Shown here in pieces: positions 43,144-51,875 of a stretch of DNA of 64,000 nt; the stretch's first letter is position 1; every line of letters begins with the position of its first letter. Under the pieces are notes generated by a model. That model was not told the DNA's origin, did no database searches, and saw only the letters and a list, made by a program, of their open reading frames with translations. The DNA lies in contig NZ_SMFN01000003.1 in assembly GCF_004349135.1 (NCBI RefSeq), positions 1 to 64,000 on the forward strand. Reading direction: 5' to 3'. The DNA comes from Flavobacterium sandaracinum. GTDB taxonomy: Bacteria > Bacteroidota > Bacteroidia > Flavobacteriales > Flavobacteriaceae. The position numbers and the translations under genes were made by a program.

Positions 43144-44976
43144 ATGAAAAAAATCTACTCTGCCTTATTGTTGTTAATCGTCACAACTGGTATCGCGCAA
43201 GTACCAACTGGCTATTACACTACCGCCACGGGAACTGGCTACACCTTAAAAACACAGCTATACAACATTATAAAAGGCCACACTGATAACGGTTACTCAG
43301 GTTTATACACAATTTACCAAACATCAGACAGGGATTATTACTACGAAAATGACGGCACTATTTTAGACATGTATTCTGAAAAACCAACCGCCACAGATCC
43401 TTACAATTACTCTGCTGGAACAACTCAAAGATGTGGCACCTATAGCGTAGAAGGCGATTGCTACAACAGAGAACACATTATTCCACAATCGACTTTTAAT
43501 TCTGCTGCACCAATGGTTTCCGATGCACATTTTATCACTCCAACAGATGGAAAAGTAAACGGGCAACGTTCTAATTATCCACACGGACCGGTAACATCTG
43601 CAACTTGGACTTCTTTGAATGGAAGTAAACTTGGAGCAAGCACAACAGCTGGTTATTCCGGACCTATATTTGAGCCAATTAGCGAATTCAAAGGGGATAT
43701 CGCACGTATGTATTTTTATTTTGCCACTCGTTACGAGAATACTGTTGCCGGCTATTCCTATGCAATGTTTAATGGGACTAGTAATCAGGTTTTCACAACT
43801 GCTTTTTTAAACTTATTGATCACTTGGCACAATCAAGACCCAGTGAGTTCAAGAGAAATTGCGCGTAACAATGCTATTTACACAGCTCAAAACAATAGGA
43901 ATCCATATATTGATCATCCTGAATATGTACAAGCGATTTGGAACCCAACAGCTGATACACAAGCTCCAACTACACCAACGAATTTAGTATCATCTACAAA
44001 AACAACCACTTCTATCTCACTAAGCTGGACAGGCTCAATGGACAACACTGCTGTAACCGGCTATAATGTTTATATGAACAGCGCTTTAAAAGCAACGATA
44101 ACTGGACTTTCCACTACTATTACAGGATTAACTGCTGCAACAACTTACGCTTTTACTGTAAAGGCTAAAGATGCCGCAGGAAATATTTCTGCTTCAAGTA
44201 ACACCCTAAACGTTACAACAACTGCAAGCGGTTCCACTGCAACTGATTTGTTATTCTCAGAATATATTGAAGGTTCTTCGAATAATAAGGCGTTGGAAAT
44301 TTCAAATGCAACGGGTGCTGCGGTCAACTTATCCATATACAGAATCAAAAAACAAACAAATGGAGCAGGTGCTTGGAGTGCAGGTTTACCGCTGACAGGA
44401 ACGTTAAATAACGGAAGTAAATTTACTATCGTAAACAGTTTAATGGCGTCCAGTTGTTATCCAACAAGCGCTGCAAACATTTCTACATCGGCAACTGAGA
44501 TGGCTTTTAATGGAAATGATGCTGTAGGTTTATTCAAAAATGGTATCTTGATTGACATCATTGGAACTTTTAATGGCGGAACGGCAAATTTTGCAGCGGA
44601 TCAAACCCTTCGAAGAAAAGCTACTGTTACTTCTCCTACAACTACTTTCAATAAGACAACCCAATGGGATTCTTACACATCTGATACGTGTAACAATTTA
44701 GGAAGTCGCATCGTTGCAAAAGAGTCTAAAACAGAAACTATTTCAGATAGGGATGCAATTGTTATTTACCCAAATCCATCGCATGGAACTTTCTCTGTCA
44801 ATCATTCGAATAAAATGTATTCTATTGAAATTTATTCTATCATTGGCCAGAAAATTTACAGTGAAGAAAACAGCACCAAATCAGAAATTACGGTGCCGAA
44901 CATTGCAAGCGGAACCTACTTAGTTCGAATTACTATCGATTCGGATTCAGTCATAAAAAAATTAATAATCAACTAA
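43144..44976 (+). CDS. Secreted endonuclease I-type nuclease with lamin-tail-like and T9SS domains
   Basis: The 610-residue paralogue of the preceding gene has a signal peptide (MKKIYSALLLLIVTTGIAQ), an endonuclease I domain with GDCYNREHIIPQST (His111), FKGDIARMYFYFATRYE, and a fibronectin III domain at about 277-360. The next region differs: TDLLFSEYIEGSSNNKALEISNATG at about 368-392 is typical of a lamin-tail-like domain, replacing the beta domain of the first copy. It ends with a type A sorting domain (IYPNPSHGTFSVNHS; GTYLVRITI). The nuclease halves are highly similar, so the gene arose by duplication followed by exchange of a middle domain. Confidence 0.93.
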   Translation: MKKIYSALLLLIVTTGIAQVPTGYYTTATGTGYTLKTQLYNIIKGHTDNGYSGLYTIYQTSDRDYYYENDGTILDMYSEKPTATDPYNYSAGTTQRCGTYSVEGDCYNREHIIPQSTFNSAAPMVSDAHFITPTDGKVNGQRSNYPHGPVTSATWTSLNGSKLGASTTAGYSGPIFEPISEFKGDIARMYFYFATRYENTVAGYSYAMFNGTSNQVFTTAFLNLLITWHNQDPVSSREIARNNAIYTAQNNRNPYIDHPEYVQAIWNPTADTQAPTTPTNLVSSTKTTTSISLSWTGSMDNTAVTGYNVYMNSALKATITGLSTTITGLTAATTYAFTVKAKDAAGNISASSNTLNVTTTASGSTATDLLFSEYIEGSSNNKALEISNATGAAVNLSIYRIKKQTNGAGAWSAGLPLTGTLNNGSKFTIVNSLMASSCYPTSAANISTSATEMAFNGNDAVGLFKNGILIDIIGTFNGGTANFAADQTLRRKATVTSPTTTFNKTTQWDSYTSDTCNNLGSRIVAKESKTETISDRDAIVIYPNPSHGTFSVNHSNKMYSIEIYSIIGQKIYSEENSTKSEITVPNIASGTYLVRITIDSDSVIKKLIIN

Positions 44977-44980
44977 TTCA

Positions 44981-45008
44981 AAAAGCGGCAAATTTGCCGC
45001 TTTTTTTA
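44981..45008 (+). terminator. Intrinsic terminator after the second endonuclease gene
   Basis: AAAAGCGGCAAA and TTTGCCGCTTTT form a perfect palindromic stem followed by T residues. Confidence 0.9.
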
Positions 45009-45033
45009 TAGCCAAAATTTAATCTTAATTGTC

Positions 45034-45041
45034 TAAATTTG
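45034..45041 (+). promoter_or_regulatory. Candidate -7 promoter box of purL
   Basis: TAAATTTG matches TAnnTTTG, about 28 bp before the ATG at 45069. It overlaps a TTG at 45039 that extends the frame, arguing for the downstream ATG. Confidence 0.55.
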
Positions 45042-45068
45042 CACCGCAATACAACAAACTACAGAACA

Positions 45069-48000
45069 ATGATCCATTTCTTTGAAAACCAAAGCAAAAC
45101 TGTTTTTGCCGTACACACGCAAAACATATCGAGCGCAGACGAGATATCGGCTCAAGACATTTCAAAATTAAACTGGCTTTTTGCCAACTCCAATAAAATA
45201 GAAAAATCCGTGTTGACGGATTTTTTTGTTGGTCCTCGCGCCACAATGATAACGCCTTGGAGCACTAATGCTGTGGAAATCACCCAAAACATGGGAATAT
45301 CCGGTATCATTAGAATCGAAGAATTTCACAAAGTAACCGCTGATTTTTCTGATTTTGACCCGATGCTTTCGCAAAAGTACGCCGAGCTAAATCAAGATAT
45401 TTTTACTATCAATGTACTTCCGGAAGCCATTTTGGACATTGATGATATTGCTGCTTACAACAAACAAGAAGGATTATCTTTGAGTCCGGAAGAAGTAGAG
45501 TATTTAGACAATTTAGCGATTAAATTAAGTCGTAAACTAACCGATTCTGAAATTTTTGGTTTCTCACAAGCCAATTCAGAGCACTGTCGTCACAAGATTT
45601 TCAACGGAAAATTTATCATTGACGGGGAAGAAAAAGAATCTTCTTTATTCAAATTAATCAAGAAAACATCTCAGGAAAACCCTAACGATATTGTTTCGGC
45701 ATATAAAGATAACGTTGCTTTTGTAAAAGGGCCACGAGTACAACAATTTGCTCCAAAAAGTGCTGACAAGCCTGATTATTATGAAGTAAAAGAATTTGAT
45801 TCGGTTATTTCATTAAAAGCAGAAACACATAATTTCCCAACAACGGTAGAGCCTTTCAACGGAGCTGCAACGGGTTCTGGTGGAGAAATTCGGGATCGTT
45901 TAGCAGGTGGACAAGGTTCTTTGCCAATGGCAGGAACGGCAGTTTATATGACTTCATACTCTCGTTTGGAAGCCCCGTCCGACTCCGCTCAGGGAAGACC
46001 GTGGGAAAACGGTATGACCGAAAGAAAATGGTTGTATCAAACACCAATGGATATTTTAATCAAAGCGTCAAACGGAGCTTCTGATTTTGGAAATAAATTT
46101 GGACAACCGTTAATTACAGGTTCTATCCTGACTTTCGAACATGAAGAAGATGCTCGCAAACTAGGTTTCGACAAAGTGATCATGCAAGCAGGTGGAATTG
46201 GGTACGGAAAATTAGATCAAGCGATTAAGAAAAAACCACAAACAGGTGATAAAATTGTTATCCTGGGTGGAGAAAATTATAGAATTGGAATGGGTGGAGC
46301 TGCAGTTTCTTCAGCTGACACAGGTGCTTTTAGTTCAGGAATAGAATTGAATGCGATACAACGTTCGAATCCAGAAATGCAAAAACGTGCTGCCAATGCC
46401 ATTCGTGGTTTGGTAGAAAGTGATATCAATCCAATTGTTTCTATTCACGATCACGGAGCTGGTGGACATTTAAACTGTCTGTCGGAATTAGTGGAAGATA
46501 CTGGTGGATTAATCGATTTAGATAAATTGCCTGTGGGAGATCCTACCCTTTCGGCAAAAGAAATAATTGGTAACGAATCTCAGGAAAGAATGGGATTGGT
46601 TATCGCCAAAGAAAACATCGATTTATTGCAAAAAATTGCTGACCGTGAACGTTCTCCAATGTACCAAGTAGGAGACGTAACGGGAGATCACCGTTTTACT
46701 TTCGAGTCCAAATCAACTGGTGCTAAACCAATGGATTTTGCTTTGGAAGACTTTTTTGGAAGTTCTCCAAAAGTAGTAATGACGGATAAAACCATCGTTA
46801 GAAACTATGCTGATTTAGACTATTCAGTAAAAAATATCTCTACCTATTTAGAACAAGTACTTCAACTGGAAGCAGTTGCTTGCAAAGACTGGTTGACCAA
46901 TAAAGTAGACCGTTGTGTGGGTGGTAAAGTGGCCAAACAACAAACTGCTGGACCTTTACAATTACCATTGAATAATTGTGGTGTAATGGCCTTGGATTAT
47001 CAAGGAATAGAAGGAATTGCTACTTCGATTGGTCACTCTCCTGTTGCCGCATTAATTGATCCTGTTGCGGGAAGCAGAACGGCTATTGCTGAAGCATTGT
47101 CTAACATTGTTTGGGCTCCAATAAAAGATGGTTTAGACGGACTTTCATTGTCTGCTAACTGGATGTGGGCGTGTAAAAACGAAGGAGAAGATGCTCGTTT
47201 GTACGCCGCTGTGCAAGGTTGTTCGGATTTTGCAATCGAATTGGGAATCAATATTCCAACCGGGAAAGATTCACTTTCAATGAAACAAAAATATCCAAAT
47301 GAAGAAGTAATCGCACCGGGAACGGTAATTATTTCAGCAGGTGGAAATTGTACCGACATTAGAAAAGTAGTAGAACCTGTTTTACAAAGAGACGGCGGTT
47401 CTATTTATTATATTAATTTATCGCAAGATGATTTCAAATTAGGTGGTTCTTCGTTTGCGCAAACGTTGAATACTATTGGAAAAGAAGTGCCAACGATAAA
47501 AGACGCTGCATTTTTCAAAAGAGCGTTCAATACGATTCAAGAATTAATTTTAGAAAACAATATCCTTGCAGGACACGATATTGGAAGTGGTGGATTGATT
47601 ACCACTTTATTGGAAATGTGTTTTGCTGATGTGAATTTGGGAGCTAAAATAGATTTCTCTGTTTTCGAAGAAAAAGATTTGGTAAAAATCCTGTTCTCTG
47701 AAAATATCGGAATTGTTTTTCAAGCAAAATCAGATGCGGAAGTGGAATCTAAATTAAACGCAACTAACGTTTCTTTCTATAAATTAGGAACAGTGGTTGA
47801 CAGTGGGATTTTAGACCTTGGGAATTTGACCTTTGACATAAAAGAATATAGAGATATTTGGTTCAAGACTTCATTTTTATTAGACCGAAAACAATCTAAG
47901 AACGGAACGGCTCAGGCACGTTTCGATAATTACAAAAACCAAGCGTTACACTATACTTTCCCAACACATTTTACAGGAAAATTACCTGTCATCTCGAGCG

Positions 48001-48755
48001 CAGTAGAGAGACCAAAAGCTGCTATTATCCGTGAAAAAGGAAGTAATTCGGAGCGTGAAATGGCAAATGCAATGTATTTAGCCGGTTTTGATGTCAAAGA
48101 TGTTCACATGACCGATTTGATTTCAGGTCGTGAAACTTTGGAAGACATTCAGTTTATTGGAGCTGTTGGAGGTTTTTCTAATTCAGATGTTTTAGGTTCT
48201 GCCAAAGGTTGGGCCGGAGCATTTTTATACAATGAAAAAGCAAAAACCGCTTTAGACAATTTCTTCAAAAGAGAAGACACATTGTCTGTTGGAATTTGTA
48301 ACGGTTGCCAATTGTTCATGGAATTGGAAGTCATTAATCCGGAACATGAAGTACACGGAAAAATGCTGCACAACGAAAGTAACAAACACGAAAGTATTTT
48401 TACATCGGTTACGGTTCAAGAAAACAATTCAGTGATGCTTTCTTCATTAGCAGGAAGTACACTTGGCGTTTGGGTTTCGCATGGAGAAGGAAAATTTAAC
48501 TTACCAATGGGTGAAGAAAATTATAATATTGTTGGAAAATATGGATACGAAAGCTATCCTGCAAATCCAAATGGGTCGGATTATAACACAGCAATGTTGT
48601 GTGATAAAACGGGTCGCCACTTGGTGATGATGCCACACATTGAGCGTTCTACTTTTCAATGGAATTGGGCATATTATCCAAAGGATAGAAACGATGAAGT
48701 TTCTCCTTGGCATGAAGCTTTTGTAAATGCTAAGAAATGGATTGATACTAAATAA
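45069..48755 (+). CDS. purL: Phosphoribosylformylglycinamidine synthase
   Basis: The large single-chain form (1228 residues from ATG 45069, MIHFFENQSKTVFAV) catalyses the fourth step of purine synthesis, using glutamine. The N-terminal region, two AIRS-like catalytic halves (FSQANSEHCRHKIF, ETHNFPTTVEPFNGAATGSGG, LSMKQKYPNEEVIAPGTVI) and a C-terminal glutaminase with nucleophile Cys1077 (VGICNGCQLFMELE) are all present. Two stretches look like in-frame inserts of short palindromic repeats: near residue 303-309 (EAPSDSAQGRPWENG) and near 973-981 (LPVISSAVERPK). Both lie in loop or linker regions, so activity may be unharmed. The frame is intact. Confidence 0.95.
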   Translation: MIHFFENQSKTVFAVHTQNISSADEISAQDISKLNWLFANSNKIEKSVLTDFFVGPRATMITPWSTNAVEITQNMGISGIIRIEEFHKVTADFSDFDPMLSQKYAELNQDIFTINVLPEAILDIDDIAAYNKQEGLSLSPEEVEYLDNLAIKLSRKLTDSEIFGFSQANSEHCRHKIFNGKFIIDGEEKESSLFKLIKKTSQENPNDIVSAYKDNVAFVKGPRVQQFAPKSADKPDYYEVKEFDSVISLKAETHNFPTTVEPFNGAATGSGGEIRDRLAGGQGSLPMAGTAVYMTSYSRLEAPSDSAQGRPWENGMTERKWLYQTPMDILIKASNGASDFGNKFGQPLITGSILTFEHEEDARKLGFDKVIMQAGGIGYGKLDQAIKKKPQTGDKIVILGGENYRIGMGGAAVSSADTGAFSSGIELNAIQRSNPEMQKRAANAIRGLVESDINPIVSIHDHGAGGHLNCLSELVEDTGGLIDLDKLPVGDPTLSAKEIIGNESQERMGLVIAKENIDLLQKIADRERSPMYQVGDVTGDHRFTFESKSTGAKPMDFALEDFFGSSPKVVMTDKTIVRNYADLDYSVKNISTYLEQVLQLEAVACKDWLTNKVDRCVGGKVAKQQTAGPLQLPLNNCGVMALDYQGIEGIATSIGHSPVAALIDPVAGSRTAIAEALSNIVWAPIKDGLDGLSLSANWMWACKNEGEDARLYAAVQGCSDFAIELGINIPTGKDSLSMKQKYPNEEVIAPGTVIISAGGNCTDIRKVVEPVLQRDGGSIYYINLSQDDFKLGGSSFAQTLNTIGKEVPTIKDAAFFKRAFNTIQELILENNILAGHDIGSGGLITTLLEMCFADVNLGAKIDFSVFEEKDLVKILFSENIGIVFQAKSDAEVESKLNATNVSFYKLGTVVDSGILDLGNLTFDIKEYRDIWFKTSFLLDRKQSKNGTAQARFDNYKNQALHYTFPTHFTGKLPVISSAVERPKAAIIREKGSNSEREMANAMYLAGFDVKDVHMTDLISGRETLEDIQFIGAVGGFSNSDVLGSAKGWAGAFLYNEKAKTALDNFFKREDTLSVGICNGCQLFMELEVINPEHEVHGKMLHNESNKHESIFTSVTVQENNSVMLSSLAGSTLGVWVSHGEGKFNLPMGEENYNIVGKYGYESYPANPNGSDYNTAMLCDKTGRHLVMMPHIERSTFQWNWAYYPKDRNDEVSPWHEAFVNAKKWIDTK
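45978..45995 (+). repeat. Short palindromic interspersed repeat fragment inside purL (first)
   Basis: TCCGACTCCGCTCAGGGA has the form of a dispersed Bacteroidetes motif (commonly TTCGACTCCGCTCAGnGTGAC). It encodes the unusual residues SDSAQG in a loop where PurL proteins I recall are shorter. The source family is from memory. Confidence 0.5.
47986..48013 (+). repeat. Short palindromic interspersed repeat inside purL (second)
   Basis: The 28 bases include GTCATCTCGAGCGCAGTAGA followed by GAGACC, matching the dispersed Bacteroidetes palindrome GTCATCTCGAGCGCAGTCGA with one change. It encodes PVISSAVERP in the linker before the glutaminase domain (REKGSNSEREMANAM follows). Confidence 0.6.
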
Positions 48756-48774
48756 TTTTTACTACTAAACACCT

Positions 48775-48805
48775 AAAGCGTTCTCTATGGAGAGCGCTTT
48801 TTTTT
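48775..48805 (+). terminator. Intrinsic terminator of purL
   Basis: AAAGCGTTCTC and GAGAGCGCTTT pair (one G-T) around TATG, followed by a long T-run, 20 bp after the stop codon. Confidence 0.85.
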
Positions 48806-48954
48806 GTAGAATATTATTTATAGCTGTATTGAAAATAAAAACTAGCATATTAATAAAAGGAAACACAAAAGAGGACAAGGATAAAAATTGTGTTTCGGAA
48901 AAAGTCGGAAGTTGCCCTACAATTTAAAATGGAGAACCATAAAACTGTATAAAA

Positions 48955-49905
48955 TCAGACCGTCAATGTATCAACAATCGCGGAAACGGGTCGGATTGCA
49001 ATCGTGTTTTCAATGGTAGGACCAGCCACCCAAACTGTTTTGTAAGTCACTTCGGTAGCTGCTTTGGTAACGGCATTAGATCCCAAAAGATAGCGAATCA
49101 TTTTTACCCACTTTTTCAAACTTTTATTCTTGCTCAAAGTCCTTTCAATCCATGATTGCTTCGTTCCAACTTTTTGAACGTAAGGTGTATTGATTACTGT
49201 GCAAGGCGTACCCGATATTTTTTCCGTTAGAACAATATCTTTAGCACCATAATCGACGCAAGCTTGTTTATACTCCTCAGAAACGCCTGATTCGATTGAG
49301 GCTATAAAGGGACTACCCACAGATACGCCAACTGCACCATAACGTAACATTGTATCTAAATCCGCTTTAGTACTTACACCACCTGCGGAAATAACGGGCA
49401 ATGTAGTGTTCAAATCCAACTCTTTTATTAAATCTTCCGGCGAATGATTCCCTCTATGTCCTCCAGCCAAATTATTGACTGCGATTAGAGCATCAGCACC
49501 CAAACTTTCAACTTTTTTGGCGAAAGCCAAATCGGTAACGTCACAAAAAACTTTTATTCCTACTTTATGGGCGGCATTTATGGTTTCTTCGGGTGAACCT
49601 AAAGAAGTAATTATAAAATCTACTTTCTCAGCACATAAAACAGCTAATTGATCTTTGTATTTTATATTTGATTTATTGACAATCAAATTATATCCAAAAC
49701 TTCCTCCTGGCACTTTGGCAGCTTTCAGCTCCAGAATTGAAGCCCGTAATTCCTCTAAAGTTCTGTAATTTAAGGCCGGTATACAACCTGCCACACCTGC
49801 TTTCATTCCTTCAATTACCATTTTTGTATTCGAAACCAAAAACATTGGGGCCATTATTAGCGGTCTGTGAATGTTTAAAAGAGCGGTTAATGTGGGCTTT
49901 ATCAT
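48955..49905 (-). CDS. Nitronate monooxygenase (2-nitropropane dioxygenase family)
   Basis: The start at 49905 (316 residues, MIKPTLTALLNIHRPLIMAPMF) is chosen because the longer TTG start at 49929 lies in the -7 promoter box. It is a TIM-barrel FMN enzyme oxidising alkyl nitronates or related propionate-3-nitronate. Motifs include the N-terminal PLIMAPMF, SLGSPEETINAAHKVGIKVF, the FMN phosphate loop AGGHRGN and VISAGGVSTKADLDTMLRYGAVGVSVGSPF. Family members also include enoyl-ACP reductase FabK, but the AGGHRGN motif fits nitronate oxidases better. A LysR gene lies just upstream on the same strand with its own promoter. Confidence 0.85.
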   Translation of the reverse strand: MIKPTLTALLNIHRPLIMAPMFLVSNTKMVIEGMKAGVAGCIPALNYRTLEELRASILELKAAKVPGGSFGYNLIVNKSNIKYKDQLAVLCAEKVDFIITSLGSPEETINAAHKVGIKVFCDVTDLAFAKKVESLGADALIAVNNLAGGHRGNHSPEDLIKELDLNTTLPVISAGGVSTKADLDTMLRYGAVGVSVGSPFIASIESGVSEEYKQACVDYGAKDIVLTEKISGTPCTVINTPYVQKVGTKQSWIERTLSKNKSLKKWVKMIRYLLGSNAVTKAATEVTYKTVWVAGPTIENTIAIRPVSAIVDTLTV

Positions 49906-49926
49906 TGCTTTAAGTTTTAGTTGAAA

Positions 49927-49934
49927 CAAATATA
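49927..49934 (-). promoter_or_regulatory. Candidate -7 promoter box of the nitronate monooxygenase gene
   Basis: CAAATATA on the plus strand reads TATATTTG on the minus strand, a full match. Spacing to the ATG at 49905 is about 22 bp, leaving a leader of roughly 15 bases. Confidence 0.5.
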
Positions 49935-50125
49935 AGTAAACATACTATGCACGCCTACTATTTACAGTTTTATAGTTGCAATGACTGACTTGATACTTCA
50001 TAAAATTGAAACAGGTGTTATTTTACAAAAGTCTGTATAGCTAATTAATGCTTATAGAAACACTTTGAAACTATTAATATGAAACCTGTAAATAATTTAT
50101 TTACAATTTAAAAATAGCAAATACG

Positions 50126-51049
50126 CTAATAGTGCTCGTACCAATTGAATTTTTCTTTAACAATATTATCCTTTTCTTTTATCATATATTCTAAGAGTGC
50201 GGCAGCTACTGGACCATGTTTTTTGCCTTTGAGCCATATCAAACTCCAAGTTGTTTTAATTGGCAAACCTTTAAAAGGAATAATTTGCAGTTCCTGATTC
50301 GATAACTCATTTTTGATTCCAATCAAGGGCACAATAGAACATCCTAATCCCGCTATCACGGCCTGTTTGACTGCTTCATTCGATGTAAGTTCCATTTTTT
50401 TTGGAATTACAACAGCATTTCGTTCGATAAAGCGCTCCATTGTTTGGCGCGTGCCAGAACCTTTTTCCCTATAAATTAATGGCATATTTTTGAATATCTC
50501 ATTTAAATTTATTGCCTCTTTAAATTCTGTTTTAGAGTCACCGATCAAATATAATTTATTTTGAAGCAAATCTAATTTTTCTATATTCAAGGTCGCGGGT
50601 AAAACAGACACCAAGGCAAAATCTACTTCGTTTTTTTCCAAACTAGTAATTACTCCACTTTTATTAGTTACATCCATTTGCAATTCGATACCGGAATGTT
50701 TTTTTATAAAATCTGCTAAGAAGAATGGCATGATATATTTACCTGTCGAAACAATAGAAATTCTTAATCGGCCTGTCAATTGTCCCTTGTACGCCATCGT
50801 TTTGAAATTGATGGCCTCGACTTGATTTATTATTTTTTCTGCGACTTCAGCGATTTCATTCCCAAAATCGGTTACATACAATCTCCTACCAACCACTTCG
50901 GTTAAGGGAATATCAAATTGATCTTGAAAATTTTTGAGTTGAATAGATACCGCAGGCTGTGTTAAGTGTAGCTCTTCGGATGCTTTTGTGACGCTCTTAG
51001 TTCTGACTACCTTTAAAAATATCTGAAGTTGATGCAAAGTATAGTTCAT
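50126..51049 (-). CDS. LysR-family transcriptional regulator
   Basis: The 307-residue regulator has an N-terminal winged helix-turn-helix (LQIFLKVVRTKSVTKASEELHLTQPAVSIQLKNFQ, residues 8-42) and a LysR substrate domain from about 90 (RLRISIVSTGKYIMPFFLADF; REKGSGTRQTMERF). The GSGTRQ motif and overall shape resemble CysB/CbbR-type sensors of small anions, though the effector cannot be assigned. The nearest target could be the downstream nitronate monooxygenase gene or its own promoter, which has overlapping inverted repeats at 51099-51155. Confidence 0.92.
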   Translation of the reverse strand: MNYTLHQLQIFLKVVRTKSVTKASEELHLTQPAVSIQLKNFQDQFDIPLTEVVGRRLYVTDFGNEIAEVAEKIINQVEAINFKTMAYKGQLTGRLRISIVSTGKYIMPFFLADFIKKHSGIELQMDVTNKSGVITSLEKNEVDFALVSVLPATLNIEKLDLLQNKLYLIGDSKTEFKEAINLNEIFKNMPLIYREKGSGTRQTMERFIERNAVVIPKKMELTSNEAVKQAVIAGLGCSIVPLIGIKNELSNQELQIIPFKGLPIKTTWSLIWLKGKKHGPVAAALLEYMIKEKDNIVKEKFNWYEHY

Positions 51050-51073
51050 AAATTTATTTAATGATTAGTATTG

Positions 51074-51081
51074 CAAATATA
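51074..51081 (-). promoter_or_regulatory. Candidate -7 promoter box of the LysR gene
   Basis: CAAATATA reads TATATTTG on the minus strand, full match, about 25 bp before the ATG at 51049. The same box is used by the adjacent nitronate monooxygenase gene. Confidence 0.5.
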
Positions 51082-51098
51082 AATAAAAATTTATAGAT

Positions 51099-51155
51099 AA
51101 AAATACTCAAATTTGTTGATATTTAATTACCAGTATTTTAAGAAACAACAAATTT
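51099..51155. promoter_or_regulatory. Interlaced inverted repeats upstream of the LysR gene
   Basis: AAATTTGTTG (51109-51118) is exactly complementary to CAACAAATTT (51146-51155), and AAAATACT (about 51100-51107) to AGTATTTT (51132-51139). Both pairs lie 20-75 bp upstream of the -7 box, a placement expected for LysR autoregulation. Confidence 0.4.
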
Positions 51156-51483
51156 TTATTTACGATTATTTTTGAAATGAAAAAACAAGAAAATTATAAA
51201 AAAGGAATTGCCGTACGCAAGCGTGCGCTGGAATTTGCTCTATATCATTTACTTTTCTAATATTTTGAATTAGTAACCAAATAATAGGATATTAATGACG
51301 TATGTAGGTGCTTATGACATTCGCTTAACTTTTGATAAACTATAAGTTAAGCGAAGTAATTCCAAATGTAAAGCAAAACTACCTTTAGCTTCACGAACAA
51401 TAAAACATAAAAAATTAGTACTGCAAATCATATCTTTTATACTGCGCTATAATTGTCTTGCGTACTGCTAATTCAACATAAAA
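51156..51483. other. Intergenic region upstream of the micro-protein cluster
   Basis: About 330 bp with no gene. It contains a GC-richer stretch near 51210-51235 (TACGCAAGCGTGCGCTGG) and a perfect 12-bp inverted repeat at 51320-51355. No terminator T-run follows the repeat, and no coding frame was recognised. Confidence 0.4.
51320..51355. repeat. Perfect 12-bp inverted repeat
   Basis: TTCGCTTAACTT (51320-51331) and AAGTTAAGCGAA (51344-51355) pair without mismatch around a 12-base loop. No T-run follows, so it is not a simple terminator. It could be a dispersed repeat, an operator, or the stem of a small RNA. Confidence 0.6.
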
Positions 51484-51618
51484 ATGAGACTAACAAAATC
51501 TGCTATTAGAATAATGCTTTGGACTGCTGTTTTAATTTCAGCTTTAGTGGTCACCATACTAATTGACGACTTATTATCTGTAGAGCTTTCACAATCAAAA
51601 ATTAGTATTGTACTGTAG
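51484..51618 (+). CDS. Small single-span membrane protein, paralogue of next gene
   Basis: A 44-residue frame, MRLTKSAIRIMLWTAVLISALVV... with one hydrophobic segment followed by DDLLSVELSQSKISIVL. It is shorter than usual gene-call limits, but its core (IRIMLWTAVLISALVVTILIDD) aligns residue by residue with the next gene (FLTLMLWTAVLITAIICIIQLDD), which is strong evidence that both are real or that one is a truncated duplicate. Position just upstream (41 bp gap) suggests tandem duplication. No function is known. Confidence 0.6.
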   Translation: MRLTKSAIRIMLWTAVLISALVVTILIDDLLSVELSQSKISIVL

Positions 51619-51659
51619 TGTTCTTATTAATCCGAAATATATAAATTCCACGATAAAAC

Positions 51660-51875
51660 ATGAAACCAACAAAAATCTTTTTGACACTAATGCTCTGGAC
51701 TGCTGTCTTGATTACAGCCATAATATGCATAATTCAGCTTGACGATTTAATATTGACCGAGTTATCTTATGCCGTAATTTTTATTGCGCTATTAAACCTT
51801 ATTCGTCTGCCATCCTTTAATACTATTAAACCAATTTTCACAAATGGAAAAAATTCAAAAAATTCAATTGACTAA
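51660..51875 (+). CDS. Small membrane protein of unknown function
   Basis: This 71-residue protein has two hydrophobic stretches, TLMLWTAVLITAIICII (residues 9-25) and YAVIFIALLNLI (37-48), with an acidic DD pair between them, and a polar tail. Its first half duplicates the preceding 44-residue protein. Its 3' end overlaps the next gene by 32 bp, which points to translational coupling. No family was recognised. Confidence 0.65.
   Translation: MKPTKIFLTLMLWTAVLITAIICIIQLDDLILTELSYAVIFIALLNLIRLPSFNTIKPIFTNGKNSKNSID

Noticed and set aside
47033-47359. 108-codon open frame on the minus strand inside purL
   Set aside because: It lies opposite a strongly conserved PurL catalytic region and has no promoter or recognisable protein features; a shadow frame.
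45069-48755. purL as a pseudogene disrupted by repeats
   Set aside because: Both insert-like segments keep the frame and all catalytic motifs including the glutaminase Cys are intact.
51320-51355. Possible integron attC site (GCTTAAC and GTTAAGC cores)
   Set aside because: The arms pair perfectly with a short loop and lack the unpaired bases and length of attC sites; no integrase gene is near.
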